Notes: generated from the sequence alone by a model not told the origin. Positions 13,084 through 22,725 are shown, numbered from the stretch's first letter. The stretch is 64,000 nt of DNA from Caldilineaceae bacterium (GCA_022842065.1 JALHQH010000054.1:1-64000), one strand, 5' to 3'. Numbers and translations are program-made.

Positions 13084-15543
13084 ATGGCCATCAAAAAAAG
13101 TGAACTTTATAGCTCGCTGTGGAAGAGTTGCGACGAGTTGCGCGGCGGCATGGATGCCTCGCAGTATAAAGATTATGTGCTCTCGCTGCTCTTTGTGAAA
13201 TATGTCTCTGACAAATATGGGGGCAAGCCCCATGCGCTGATCGAAATCCCGGACGGGGGCGGCTTTGGCGATATGATCGCGCTCAAGGGCAAAAAGGAGA
13301 TCGGCGACGGCATCAACAAGATTATCGGCCGGCTGGCCGAAGCCAACGACCTGAAAGGGGTGATCGATGTCGCCGACTTTAACAACCCCGACAAGCTTGG
13401 CCGCGGCCCGGAGATGCAGGATCGGCTGACCAACCTGGTCGCTATCTTTGAAGATCCCAGCCTGGACTTTAGCAAGAATCGCGCCGAAGGGGATGATCTG
13501 CTGGGTGATGCCTATGAATATCTGATGCGCCACTTTGCCACCGAAGCGGGCAAGAGCAAGGGGCAATTTTACACGCCGGCCGAAGTCTCGCGCGTCATGG
13601 CCAAGGTGATCGGCATCAACCAGGCCCAAAGCCCTGATCAGACGGTCTATGACCCCACCGGCGGCTCCGGCTCGCTTGCGCTGAAGGCGGCTGATGAGGC
13701 GGAGCATGGGGTGACGATCTATGTCCAGGAGATGGACAATGCCACTGCCGCGCTGGCCAAGATGAATATGATCCTGCACAACAACCCGACGGCGGAGATC
13801 TGGCGCGGCAATACGCTGGCCGATCCCCACTTCAAGGCGGCTGACGGCAAGCTCAAGACCTTTGACTTTGTGGTGGCCAATGTGCCCTTCTCGATGAAGG
13901 CGTGGAGCACCGGCTTTGACCCCAACAACGATCCCTACGCGCGCTTTGCCGATGGCGTGCCGCCGGCCAAGAATGGCGACTATGCCTTTCTGCTGCACAT
14001 TATCCGTTCGCTCAAAAGCACGGGCAAGGGCGCGGTGATTCTGCCCCACGGTGTGCTCTTCCGCGGCAATGCCGAAGCCCAGATCCGCAAAAATATCATC
14101 AAGAAGGGCTATATCAAAGCGATTATCGGGCTGCCAGCCAACCTCTTCTACGGCACCGGCATTCCCGCCTGTATCCTTGTGCTCGACAAGGAAAATGCGG
14201 CCACCCGCCAGGGCATCTTTATGATCGACGCCAGCAAGGGCTTTATGAAGGATGGCAACAAAAATCGCCTGCGCCATCAAGACATTCACAAGATTGTCGA
14301 TGTCTTTACCAAAGGGTTGGCAGTGCCCGGCTATGCCCGCCTGGTGAGTATCGCCGAGATCGCCGAGAAGAATGACTACAACCTCAACCTGCCCCGCTAT
14401 ATTGACAGCAGCACGGCGGAGGATGGGCAGGATATCGCCGCGCATCTGTTGGGGGGCATTCCCCGGCGCGATATCGAGGCGCTTGACCGCTACTGGCAGG
14501 CGTTTCCGTCGCTGGCCGCGGTGCTCTATGCGCCCAGTGACCGGGCCGCGTATGTCGCCTTGCAGGTCGAACCGGCGCAGATCAAAGCGACGATCTATCA
14601 TCACCCCGAATTTGTGGCCTATACCGCGCAGGTGCAAACGGTTTTTCAAAGCTGGCAAACGCGCAGCGCCACCTTCCTTAAAGCGCTCACCGTGGGCACC
14701 AAACCCAAGACAGTGATCGAAACCATTGCCGAGGATCTGCTGCACAGCTTTGCCAAGCTCGCCCTGCTCGACAACTATGATCTCTATCAGGCGCTCATGG
14801 ATTACTGGAGCCAGACGATGCAGGATGATCTCTATCTGCTGGCGAGTGACGGCTGGGGCGCGGGGCAACGGCTGCGGCCATTGGTGAGTGACAAAGAGAA
14901 GCGGGAAAAGGCCGATCTGGAAGTGGGCAAGGCGCGCTTTAAGGCCGACCTGATCCCGCCGGCGCTGATCGTGGCTCGCTATTTTGGCGACGCCCAGCGC
15001 GCCCTGGCCCTGCTGCAAGCCGACAAAGAGGCGCGGACCCGCCAACGTGAGGAGCTGGAAGAGGAGCACGGCGGTGAGGATGGGTTGCTGACCGAGGCCA
15101 AAAATGAGAAAGAGAAGCTGACCCGCCTCTCGGTACAAGCCCGCCTCAAAGCGCTCAACGCCGCGGCGGGCGCAGCCGCCGCCGACGACGATCAAGCCGA
15201 ACGGGCGCTGTTGCAAAGCCTGCTCGACCTGATCGACCGTGAGGCCGCGGCCACGACCGCGCTCAAAACCGCCCAAGGCCGGCTCGACCAACTGGTTGCC
15301 GCCCACTATCCCAAGCTGAGTGAAGCGGAAGTCAAGCGGCTGGTGGTCGATGACAAATGGCTGGCCACCCTCCACAGCGCGCTGCAGGGCGAAGTCGAAC
15401 GGGTCGCCCAAACCTTGGCCCAACGGGTCAAAGAATTGGCCGAACGTTACGCCACCCCGCTGCCGCAGATCGACAGTCAGGTGAGCGCGTTGGAAGCCAG
15501 GGTGAATCGGCATTTGGAGAGGATGGGCTTCACATGGCAGTGA
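13084..15543 (+). CDS. hsdM: Type I restriction-modification DNA methyltransferase subunit
   Basis: An 819-residue N6-adenine methyltransferase subunit of a type I system; with HsdS it methylates the recognition site. The N-terminal helical domain (SSLWKSCDELRGGMDASQYKDYVLSLLFVKYVS) is followed by the SAM site (YDPTGGSGSLALKA, motif I) and the catalytic motif at residues 266-269, which reads NVPF where (N/D)PP(Y/F) is usual. After the catalytic core it has a long C-terminal, partly coiled extension (about residues 560-819, with EEHGGEDGLLTEAKNEKEKL), so it is longer than the usual 500-550. No clear ribosome site precedes the ATG. A 939-residue antisense frame is a shadow. hsdS overlaps its end. 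Confidence 0.93.
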   Translation: MAIKKSELYSSLWKSCDELRGGMDASQYKDYVLSLLFVKYVSDKYGGKPHALIEIPDGGGFGDMIALKGKKEIGDGINKIIGRLAEANDLKGVIDVADFNNPDKLGRGPEMQDRLTNLVAIFEDPSLDFSKNRAEGDDLLGDAYEYLMRHFATEAGKSKGQFYTPAEVSRVMAKVIGINQAQSPDQTVYDPTGGSGSLALKAADEAEHGVTIYVQEMDNATAALAKMNMILHNNPTAEIWRGNTLADPHFKAADGKLKTFDFVVANVPFSMKAWSTGFDPNNDPYARFADGVPPAKNGDYAFLLHIIRSLKSTGKGAVILPHGVLFRGNAEAQIRKNIIKKGYIKAIIGLPANLFYGTGIPACILVLDKENAATRQGIFMIDASKGFMKDGNKNRLRHQDIHKIVDVFTKGLAVPGYARLVSIAEIAEKNDYNLNLPRYIDSSTAEDGQDIAAHLLGGIPRRDIEALDRYWQAFPSLAAVLYAPSDRAAYVALQVEPAQIKATIYHHPEFVAYTAQVQTVFQSWQTRSATFLKALTVGTKPKTVIETIAEDLLHSFAKLALLDNYDLYQALMDYWSQTMQDDLYLLASDGWGAGQRLRPLVSDKEKREKADLEVGKARFKADLIPPALIVARYFGDAQRALALLQADKEARTRQREELEEEHGGEDGLLTEAKNEKEKLTRLSVQARLKALNAAAGAAAADDDQAERALLQSLLDLIDREAAATTALKTAQGRLDQLVAAHYPKLSEAEVKRLVVDDKWLATLHSALQGEVERVAQTLAQRVKELAERYATPLPQIDSQVSALEARVNRHLERMGFTWQ

Positions 15544-16727
15544 GCGCGGGGTACAAACAGACGGAGGTGGGGGTGATCCCGGAGGATTGGGAAGTTGTTC
15601 CAATTGGTAGCCTCGCATCTTTTACATCAGGTAATGGTATCAGTGTCGCAGCATTACAACAACAGTCCCCTCATACTCCGGTGCCAGTTTACGGAGGTAA
15701 TGGTATCGCTGGTTATACTAATATGCCTATTGTACAACGTCCAGTTGTTGTCGTGGGACGAGTTGGCCAGAAATGCGGTGAAGTGTACCTCACCGATGGT
15801 CCAGCATGGATCACCGATAATGCACTTTACCCACGTAGTATCTTTCGGGCAATAGATATACGCTTTTTTGCACTTGCAATGCAAGCAGCACGATTGAATG
15901 ATGTAAAAAATCGAAATGATCTGCCGCTCGTTACACAGTCAATTCTGCATGCTGTACGTATTCCGCTACCGCCCACCCTCGCCGAGCAGCAAGCCATAGC
16001 CGAGGCATTGCGCGATGTGGATGGGCTGATCAGCGGGGTGGATGCCTTGATCGCCAAAAAACGCCTCATCAAACAGGGTGCCATGCAGGAACTCCTCACC
16101 GGTCAACGCCGGTTGCCGGGGTTCGCGGGGGCGTGGGAGGTGAAAGAGCTAGTAAATATAAGTACAATTTCTTCTGGTACGACTCCTTCTAGAGATCTGG
16201 GAGAAAGGTATTATTCCAATGGAACAATTAATTGGGTCAAAACAACAGACCTTAACAATAGCAATATAGTTGAGACTAGCGAAAAAGTTACTGAGATAGC
16301 AATCAAAGAAACAAATCTAAAAATCTATGATGTAGGTACTGTACTGGTGGCTATGTATGGTGGTTTCAATCAAATTGGAAGAACAGGTCTTTTAAAGATT
16401 CCAGCGGCTGTTAATCAGGCACTAACCGCAATTCGGCCAGAAAGTAAAGCATTAGATTCGGTTTTTTTAATCAATTACCTAAATTTTCAAGTTGGGTATT
16501 GGAAAAATGTGGCTATGAGCAGCCGGAAAGATCCCAACATTACGAGTGCAGATATAAAGAATTTTCCTATTGCGCTCCCATCGCTATCCGAACAAACCGC
16601 CATCGCCCAAATCCTCGCCGACATGGACGCCGAGATCGCGGCGCTGGGGCAAAAGCGGGCGAAAACGGTGGCGCTCAAACAAGGGATGATGCAGAGTTTG
16701 TTGACGGGCGCGGTGCGGTTGGGGTAG
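15534..16727 (+). CDS. hsdS: Type I restriction-modification specificity subunit
   Basis: A 397-residue HsdS that recognises the two halves of the target sequence. It has two target-recognition domains (residues about 5-140 and 200-345), each followed by a conserved helical repeat: TLAEQQAIAEALRDVDGLISGVDALIAKKR and SLSEQTAIAQILADMDAEIAALGQKR, with QGAMQELLTGQRRLPGF and QGMMQSLLTGAVRLG after them. The ATG at 15534 overlaps the hsdM end by 10 bp. The recognition domains (15600-15960 and 16150-16570) are plainly AT-richer than the conserved repeats and the rest of the locus, a sign that they were exchanged by recombination. Confidence 0.92.
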   Translation: MAVSAGYKQTEVGVIPEDWEVVPIGSLASFTSGNGISVAALQQQSPHTPVPVYGGNGIAGYTNMPIVQRPVVVVGRVGQKCGEVYLTDGPAWITDNALYPRSIFRAIDIRFFALAMQAARLNDVKNRNDLPLVTQSILHAVRIPLPPTLAEQQAIAEALRDVDGLISGVDALIAKKRLIKQGAMQELLTGQRRLPGFAGAWEVKELVNISTISSGTTPSRDLGERYYSNGTINWVKTTDLNNSNIVETSEKVTEIAIKETNLKIYDVGTVLVAMYGGFNQIGRTGLLKIPAAVNQALTAIRPESKALDSVFLINYLNFQVGYWKNVAMSSRKDPNITSADIKNFPIALPSLSEQTAIAQILADMDAEIAALGQKRAKTVALKQGMMQSLLTGAVRLG

Positions 16728-17109
16728 GGGGGCGGCGGCGATGGTTGATGGCTGTTAAATCATTGGTTGTGTAAACCGCCCTGCGCCCAAGGGGCACCCG
16801 AAGCCGCAGGGCTACAGAACAACGCCCCCTAAAGCGGGCTTTAGCCTGCGTTGTTCTGTAGCCGGGTACCCATTGGGTGCCATTTATGGCGGGGCGGCTA
16901 GCTTTACCCGATCATTTGCTATAAACCATTGCCTGATCGGCAAAGCTGCGCTAAAGCGCACTGGGGTTGCATCCGTTGCGGGGGGCCGATTGGGCGCGGG
17001 GGCGGCAGCGCCGGTTAACGGGGCGGTGCGGCTGGTGTCGGGGGTGGTCGGCGGCGATGGTTGATGAAGGTTAAATCATTGGTTGTGTAAACCGCCCTGG
17101 GCTAAAGCC
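16728..17109. repeat. Repeat unit downstream of hsdS, first copy, and start of the second
   Basis: A block running from 16732 (GGCGGCGATGGTTGATGG..., then TTAAATCATTGG) starts again at 17048, giving two tandem copies of roughly 310 bp; the second is interrupted by the IS4 element. Each contains a hairpin of GGCTACAGAACAACG and CGTTGTTCTGTAGCC (about 16809-16863 here). The second copy is preceded by GGGGCGGTGCGGCTGG, which resembles the last codons of hsdS. No gene is visible. Confidence 0.6.
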
Positions 17110-18747
17110 TAATACCGCTGAATGAGTGGGTATTGAGGCTGTAGAATGAGTGTTAGCGAAGTGTGACAGTCGCCAACGGAAAAAGGTCATGCTGGTCAGA
17201 AGTGTGGGGGAAGATTTTGATTTCGTTGTCAAAGTGTCGAGTCTGTGTCAGATGAGTCTGTGTTTTACGGGGGAACTTGGAACTCTTAACTTTGACGACC
17301 CGCGGCGAGGTACGTGGACGACGCGGGTATGCTAATTCACAATCGGCAAGGAGTTGGTGCAAATAAGTCAGCGGACAGGAGCCACGGCAGTGTTGTGTGA
17401 AGGTAAGCAGCGGTAACGCCGCCAATAAATGGTGCAGGGAATCGAGAAAGCTGATGACGCGTGGCGCTTTGTTGTGTTCAGTGGCGGCGTGGGCCATGGT
17501 GAGCCGGACCAGATTATAGGTAATCATGATGGCATACAATTCCTGTTTGACAAGGTCAGGGCGCCTTGAACGAAAGAGCGTAGGTGACTGCCCGCGCCGT
17601 GTGGCACACTGGTGTGTCTTGATTTCGTCGTAGCTGATTTCAATATCCCACCGTGTGTGATAATGGACGGCCAAGGCGTAGGCAGTGCAATCTTCAGCCA
17701 AGATACTTGTCACCAAGCGACAGGGACGAAAGCCCGGAATCTGGACGCAAATGACGCGGACGGTCATCGTCAAAATCTGCAAGCGGTTACGACCGTCAGC
17801 GCGTGGGGGTGCACCCGGATCGATGACTTTCTGCTTGATGGTTGCTAAGTAGCTACCATCGGGTAGTTGTTTGCTGAATTTGAGCTTGACTGTGCTCGAG
17901 ATTTTGGCCAGAAAATCCTGCTTCTGCACTTGGTGAATCTGCCAGACCAGCTCAAACGAGTAGAGACCGGCGTCCATTAGATAGAGGAGACCACCAGCGG
18001 CCGTGCGCTTGAGCAGTTGCATCATCAACGCACGCTCGCCATTGCCTTTCCCGCAGTAGGGGGCATAGGCAACATCAAGGACGACGCGCAGACGCAAGAC
18101 CAGTAAGGCCATCATCCGTAACTGCGGAAATGCGCCGGCACCGGTCTGATTTTGCGTCTGGCCAAACGCCGCAACATTGCAACTACTGTCAGGCATTGTC
18201 CCCGTGCTGCCATCAAAGATGCAGGTGATACGGCCAGAGAAATCGGCTTCGAGTGCCGGTAATGCCCCCCGCAGCTTGCTGAATAAGCGCTCGAATAGTT
18301 CAAAGCCTAACTTGACTCGCGCATGACTAATTGTACCGCCAGCGACTAAGTTGGCCTTGGCCGGCAGTAGGTCACTCAACCAACGAAAGCCGGAGACCAT
18401 CCAGTTCAGTACCTGTTCACAGTTGAGCTCCCGTCGCAACGTCAGCGCTAAGACCAGCCAGACCGTCACCGCCGGTAACAAGATTGTCCCTTTGCGCCAC
18501 TTCGCTTTGCCATGTTCGGCTAGCGTTTCATGGATCAGTGGTTGGAGGATTTCGGCAAAGGGCACCAAGCTAAAGTTCGGGCCGATGGTGGCAAATGCGC
18601 TGACGATCTGGTTTTGTGACATTGTTTTATCTCCGCTGTTCGTTCGATTCAACCTGGGCGGAGATATAGCTTATCTGATTCCTGCTCGTTCGACCTATTT
18701 TCCCGAGCCTTGTTGACTCCGTTCTCTCATTTCATTCAGTAGTATTA
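17110..18747 (-). mobile_element. Intact IS4-family insertion sequence (1638 bp)
   Basis: Ends are inverted: TAATACCGCTGAATGAG on the left, TAATACTACTGAATGAA (reverse complement) on the right. A 10-bp direct repeat GGCTAAAGCC flanks it at 17100-17109 and 18748-18757, the expected target duplication size for IS4 relatives. It carries one transposase. The interrupted sequence is the second copy of the repeat unit that follows hsdS, so the insertion is younger than that duplication. Confidence 0.85.
17153..18622 (-). CDS. IS4-family transposase
   Basis: A 489-residue DDE transposase. The N-terminal IS4 domain (FAEILQPLIHETLAEHGKAKWRKGTILLPAVTVWLVLALTL) is followed by the catalytic core: first Asp in ITCIFDGSTGT, second in LYLMDAGLYSFEL, and the YREK signature in YHTRWDIEISYDEIKTHQ with the catalytic Glu. 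The frame is intact, and the ATG at 18622 follows GGAG by eight bases. It appears able to move its element. Confidence 0.9.
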   Translation of the reverse strand: MSQNQIVSAFATIGPNFSLVPFAEILQPLIHETLAEHGKAKWRKGTILLPAVTVWLVLALTLRRELNCEQVLNWMVSGFRWLSDLLPAKANLVAGGTISHARVKLGFELFERLFSKLRGALPALEADFSGRITCIFDGSTGTMPDSSCNVAAFGQTQNQTGAGAFPQLRMMALLVLRLRVVLDVAYAPYCGKGNGERALMMQLLKRTAAGGLLYLMDAGLYSFELVWQIHQVQKQDFLAKISSTVKLKFSKQLPDGSYLATIKQKVIDPGAPPRADGRNRLQILTMTVRVICVQIPGFRPCRLVTSILAEDCTAYALAVHYHTRWDIEISYDEIKTHQCATRRGQSPTLFRSRRPDLVKQELYAIMITYNLVRLTMAHAATEHNKAPRVISFLDSLHHLLAALPLLTFTQHCRGSCPLTYLHQLLADCELAYPRRPRTSPRVVKVKSSKFPRKTQTHLTQTRHFDNEIKIFPHTSDQHDLFPLATVTLR

Positions 18748-19138
18748 GGCTAAAGCCTGCCCAGAGGGCCCCCAGCTACAGAACAACGCCCTCTAAAGCG
18801 GGCTTTAGCCTGCGTTGTTCTGTAGCCGGGTACCCTTTGGGTGCCATTTATGGCGGGGCGGCTAGCATTTACCCGATTATTTGCTATAAACCATTGCCTG
18901 ATCGGCAAAGCTGCACTAATGGAGATTAAAAATTAAATTCGGTAATCGTAGGTCATCGCCTCCGGCGTGACAGCTTTCGGGATTACCAGATTATTTTCTT
19001 AACTTCCATTAGCGCACGCCTGTTGCAGCCTGCTTTAGCAGGGCTTCGCCGATCAGCCACAGGGCTTCAGCCTGTGGCTGGGCGCTGGCGTTGAACCCAT
19101 TGCGGAGGGGACCGATTGGGCACGGTGCGGCTAGGGGC
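18748..19138. repeat. Second copy of the post-hsdS repeat unit, continued after the IS
   Basis: 18772-18912 repeats 16801-16957 nearly base for base (CTACAGAACAACGCC, then GGTACCC, GGGTGCCATTTATGG and CGATTATTTGCTATAAACC). It is broken at 18917 by a small element. It ends near 19130 with GGGCACGGTGCGGCTAGG, another echo of the hsdS 3' end. The 832-bp gap to hsdR holds this, the elements below, and no gene that I can support. Confidence 0.6.
18917..19011. mobile_element. 95-bp miniature element inside the repeat unit
   Basis: Ends TAATGGAGATTAA (18917-18929) and TTAACTTCCATTA (18999-19011) are inverted with one mismatch; inside is GGTAATC/GATTACC. The other copy of the host repeat lacks it, which makes it an insertion. 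Its relation to any full-length element is unknown. Confidence 0.5.
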
Positions 19139-19206
19139 CGCGTGCGTGGCACTGACCAGCAGGTTGGAGCGTCAACAACGTGATCTTGGTCAGTGCCACG
19201 CACGCG
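19139..19206. repeat. Perfect 20-bp hairpin with 28-nt loop, MITE-stem relative
   Basis: Arms at 19139-19158 and 19187-19206 are exact inverted copies; the stem contains GTGCGTGGCACTGACCA, one base off the MITE stem, and the loop is 28 nt as in the MITE. The outer MITE arms are not present. Confidence 0.6.
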
Positions 19207-19255
19207 CATTCGTTGTCGCCCCGGCATCCGGCGCGCACAAACGGTCGATACCTGC

Positions 19256-19340
19256 GCATAAAAATTGCCATAGTTGCAGTTCATGGTCTTTTCTGCACGC
19301 ATAAATTGCCATAGTTGCAGTTCATAGCCTTTGCTGCGAA
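19256..19340. repeat. Two tandem copies of a ~43-bp AT-rich repeat
   Basis: GCATAAAAATTGCCATAG... from 19256 recurs as GCATAAATTGCCATAG... from 19299, both continuing into TTGCAGTTCAT. The block lies upstream of the 40-bp repeats before hsdR. Confidence 0.6.
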
Positions 19341-19380
19341 TATAAACTTATTTTGTAAATTTTGAGAATTAGGCACAGAG

Positions 19381-19520
19381 AATAGCCGCCATACTTTCAG
19401 GAAAGTCATTATCTGAGAATATGGCAATTTATACTCTCAGATAAGTCATTATCTGAGCATATGGCAATTTATACTCTCAGATAAGTCATTATCTGAGCAT
19501 AAGCCAATGTATATGCTCAG
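19381..19520. repeat. Tandem 40-bp palindromic repeats upstream of hsdR
   Basis: Units at 19401-19440, 19441-19480 and 19481-19520 have a period of exactly 40 bp, with a decayed half-unit before them. At each junction the sequence CTCAGATAA-GTCA-TTATCTGAG forms a 9-bp inverted repeat. The array ends 59 bp before the hsdR ATG, in a strongly AT-rich stretch, where it could hold binding sites for a regulator of the nuclease gene. There are no spacers, so it is not a CRISPR. Confidence 0.7.
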
Positions 19521-19579
19521 ATCACGCGTACTGCCATTGGCAACCCGATGGCGTTCCCAGGAAATGGAAACCCCAACCC

Positions 19580-22500
19580 ATGAGCAACGTCGGTCAACTT
19601 GAGCGTAAGACCCAAAATCGGGTCGTGCAACTGTTCCAACGCGTCCTCGGCTATGATTATCTGGGCGACTGGGCCGAGCGGCCCAATAACCGCAATGTTG
19701 AAGCCGAATTTCTGCGCCCGGTGCTGCGCGCTTGGGGCTACAGCGAAACGCTGATTGCCAAGGCGCTCTACGAACTGGACAAAGCTGCCGGTGACCAGAC
19801 CCAAAGTCTCTATGATCGCAACAAAGCGGTCTACCGCCTGTTGCGCTACGGCGTCCAGGTCAAAGACGAGGTGGGCGAGCAGCGCCAAACCGTCTGGCTG
19901 ATCGACTGGGCAAAGCCGCAGAACAATCACTTTGCGCTGGCCGAAGAGGTCACCGTGAACGGCCCCCACCCCAAGCGCCCGGATGTGGTGCTCTATGTCA
20001 ACGGCATTGCCCTGGGCATCCTCGAACTCAAACGTTCGACCACCTTTGTCAGCGAGGGCATTCGCCAAAATCTCGACAACCAGAAGAAACTCTTTATCCA
20101 ACCCTTTTTCACCACCATGCAACTGGTCATGGCTGGCAACGATACGGAGGGGCTGCGTTACGGCACGATTGAGACAGGCGAGAAATATTACCTGGCCTGG
20201 AAAGAGGAAAACGCCACCGCAGATTTAGAGGCAACGGCTTTACCCGACAGCGCGCTCGACCGCCAGTTGATCCAACTCTGCAACAAGGCGCGCTTGCTGG
20301 AGTTGATCCACGACTTCACCGTCTTTGACAGCGGCGTTAAAAAGCTCTGCCGCCACAACCAATACTTTGGCGTCAAGGCGGCGCAGGCACGCATTGGGCA
20401 ACGCGAAGGGGGCATTATCTGGCACACCCAAGGCAGCGGCAAAAGTCTCACCATGGTCTGGCTTGCCAAGTGGATTCGCGAAAATATTCAGGATGCCCGT
20501 GTGCTCATTATCACCGACCGTAGCGAGTTGGACGAGCAGATTGAGCGGGTCTTTTTGGGGGTGCAAGAGCAGATTGTGCGCTGCCGCAGCGGGGCAGATC
20601 TGCTCGCCAAGCTCAACGCCGCCTATCCGGCGCTGCTCTGTTCGCTGGTCCACAAATTTGGCAGCCGCCCCAGCGCCAACGAAAACGCCGCCTATAGCGA
20701 CTTTATCGCCGATCTGCAGCGCCACCTGCCCCAGGACTTTCGCGCCAAAGGTGATCTCTATGTCTTTGTCGATGAATGTCACCGCACCCAGTCTGGCGAG
20801 TTACACAAGGCGATGAAGGAGCTGTTGCCCCATGCGCTTTTTATCGGCTTTACCGGCACGCCCCTGCTCAAAGCCGACAAGCAGACCAGCCTCGAAACCT
20901 TTGGCCGCTATATTCACACCTATAAATTTGACGAAGCCGTGGCTGACCAAGTGATCTTGGATTTGCGCTATGAAGCGCGCGATATTGACCAAAGTATCAC
21001 CTCGCCGACGAAGATCGATCAATGGTTTGCCGCCAAGACCAAAGGGCTCAACGACTATGCCCTCTCCCAACTCAAGCGGCGCTGGGGCACCCTGCAACGG
21101 GTGCTCAGTTCGCAATCGCGGCTGGAAAAGATCGTCGCCGACATTCTGCTCGACATGGAGACCAAAGATCGCCTGCAAAGTGGCCGCGGCAATGCCATGC
21201 TCGTCTCCGGCAGTATCTATCAGGCGTGTAAGTTCTACGAGTTATTTCAAAATCACGGCTTTACCAAGTGTGCGATTGTCACCTCCTATGCGCCTACGCC
21301 AAGCGACATCAAAGGCGAAGAGACGGGCGAAGGCATCACCGAGCGGCTCAAACAATATGCCATCTACCAAAAGATGTTGGGCGACCAAACGCCCGAAGCC
21401 TTTGAAAAAGTGGCCAAAGAGCAGTTTATCAAAGCGCCGGGGCAGATGAAATTGCTGATTGTCGTTGACAAATTGCTCACCGGCTTTGACGCGCCCGCGG
21501 CCACTTATCTTTACATCGACAAAAAGATGCAGGATCATAGCCTCTTTCAGGCGATCTGCCGCGTCAACCGCCTGGATGGCGAGGACAAAACATATGGCTA
21601 TATCATCGACTATAAAGATCTCTTCCGCAGCCTGGAAAGTTCGATCCACGATTACACCAGCGGCGCGCTCGACGGCTATGCCAAGGAAGATGTCGAGGGC
21701 TTGCTCAGTGATCGCTTAGGGAAAGCCAAAGAAGAGTTAGACGCGGCCCGCGAAAGCATCAAGGCACTGTGCGAACCGGTCGCCGCGCCCAAAGCAACGC
21801 CGGATTATTTGCACTATTTCTGTGGTAACCCGGAAAATAAAGCCGACCTAACCGCGCGCGAACCGCAACGCCTTGCCCTCTACAAGCAGGTCGCCGCCCT
21901 GGTGCGCGCCTATGCCAATCTGGCCAATGAACTGCCCGAGGCCGGCTATACCGCCAGCGAAAGTGCGCAGATCAAAGCGGAGGTTGACCACTATGAAAAG
22001 GTGCGCACCGAGGTGAAAATTGCTAGCGGCGACTATATTGACCTCAAAGTCTATGAGCCGGCCATGCGCCACCTGATCGACACCTATATCCGCGCCGAGG
22101 AGAGTGAGGTCATCTCCGCCTTTGACGACATGAGCCTGATTCAGTTGATCGTCGCCCGTGGTGTCGATGGCTTGAACGCCCTGCCCAAAGGGCTGCGCCA
22201 GGACCAAGGGGCCATGGCCGAAACGATTGAAAACAACCTGCGCAAAGTGATCCTCGATGAAACGCCGATTAATCCCAAGTATTATGAGAAGATGTCGCAA
22301 TTGCTCGATGAATTGATCCAAGAACGGCGGGCCGCCGCTTTGCACTATGAAGCATACTTAGCTAGAATTGTGGAGTTGAGCAAACAAGTGCAGCAGCCGG
22401 GTGGCACAGTCACCTATCCCACCGCCCTCGACAGTGCGGCCAAGCGCGCGCTCTATGATAACTTGGACCAGAATACCGAGCTCGCCCTGGCCCTGGACGG

Positions 22501-22645
22501 CGCGATCCGCCGCACCAAAAAGGATGGCTGGCGCGGCGTCCGCATCAAAGAGCGGGAAGTGCGCTATGTGGTCAACGCCCATATCGCCGACCCGGAAACG
22601 CAGGCATTAATTTTTGAGCTGATCAAGAACCAGAGTGAATATTAA
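19580..22645 (+). CDS. hsdR: Type I restriction endonuclease subunit R
   Basis: A 1021-residue motor/nuclease subunit. The N-terminal nuclease of the PD-(D/E)xK type is seen in [22 protein letters not shown] (Asp, Glu, Lys). The translocase carries Walker A in [16 protein letters not shown], the DEAD-type box [10 protein letters not shown], motif [13 protein letters not shown] and a C-terminal helicase lobe with [31 protein letters not shown]. The C-terminus (about 800-1021) is the helical part that docks on HsdM/HsdS. It is about the usual length. It is separated from hsdS by 2.85 kb of repeats and an IS, so it needs its own promoter, presumably in or near the 40-bp repeats. Confidence 0.93.
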   Translation: MSNVGQLERKTQNRVVQLFQRVLGYDYLGDWAERPNNRNVEAEFLRPVLRAWGYSETLIAKALYELDKAAGDQTQSLYDRNKAVYRLLRYGVQVKDEVGEQRQTVWLIDWAKPQNNHFALAEEVTVNGPHPKRPDVVLYVNGIALGILELKRSTTFVSEGIRQNLDNQKKLFIQPFFTTMQLVMAGNDTEGLRYGTIETGEKYYLAWKEENATADLEATALPDSALDRQLIQLCNKARLLELIHDFTVFDSGVKKLCRHNQYFGVKAAQARIGQREGGIIWHTQGSGKSLTMVWLAKWIRENIQDARVLIITDRSELDEQIERVFLGVQEQIVRCRSGADLLAKLNAAYPALLCSLVHKFGSRPSANENAAYSDFIADLQRHLPQDFRAKGDLYVFVDECHRTQSGELHKAMKELLPHALFIGFTGTPLLKADKQTSLETFGRYIHTYKFDEAVADQVILDLRYEARDIDQSITSPTKIDQWFAAKTKGLNDYALSQLKRRWGTLQRVLSSQSRLEKIVADILLDMETKDRLQSGRGNAMLVSGSIYQACKFYELFQNHGFTKCAIVTSYAPTPSDIKGEETGEGITERLKQYAIYQKMLGDQTPEAFEKVAKEQFIKAPGQMKLLIVVDKLLTGFDAPAATYLYIDKKMQDHSLFQAICRVNRLDGEDKTYGYIIDYKDLFRSLESSIHDYTSGALDGYAKEDVEGLLSDRLGKAKEELDAARESIKALCEPVAAPKATPDYLHYFCGNPENKADLTAREPQRLALYKQVAALVRAYANLANELPEAGYTASESAQIKAEVDHYEKVRTEVKIASGDYIDLKVYEPAMRHLIDTYIRAEESEVISAFDDMSLIQLIVARGVDGLNALPKGLRQDQGAMAETIENNLRKVILDETPINPKYYEKMSQLLDELIQERRAAALHYEAYLARIVELSKQVQQPGGTVTYPTALDSAAKRALYDNLDQNTELALALDGAIRRTKKDGWRGVRIKEREVRYVVNAHIADPETQALIFELIKNQSEY

Positions 22646-22725
22646 CCCCCTCCTAACCTCCCCCGTACTCGGGGGAGGAGCCAGACTCCCCTCTCCGTAC
22701 TCGGGGAGGGGTTGGGGGTGGGGTT
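22646..22725. repeat. Dispersed CCCCCTCCTAACC hairpin repeat
   Basis: AACCCCCTCCTAACCTCCCC near 22645 and GGGGAGGGGTTGGGGGTGGGG near 22705 are imperfect inverted arms with an inner CCCCCGTACTCGGGGG hairpin. It fills the gap between hsdR and the metallopeptidase gene. Confidence 0.6.

Noticed and set aside
12799..15618. 939-residue open frame on the minus strand
   Set aside because: It is the exact antisense of hsdM, without any recognisable domain, a by-product of the high GC content.
19009..19302. 97-residue minus-strand frame before hsdR
   Set aside because: It consists of repeat and hairpin sequence, so protein coding is unlikely.
19381..19520. CRISPR array upstream of hsdR
   Set aside because: The 40-bp units are contiguous, with no unique spacers, and no cas gene is near.
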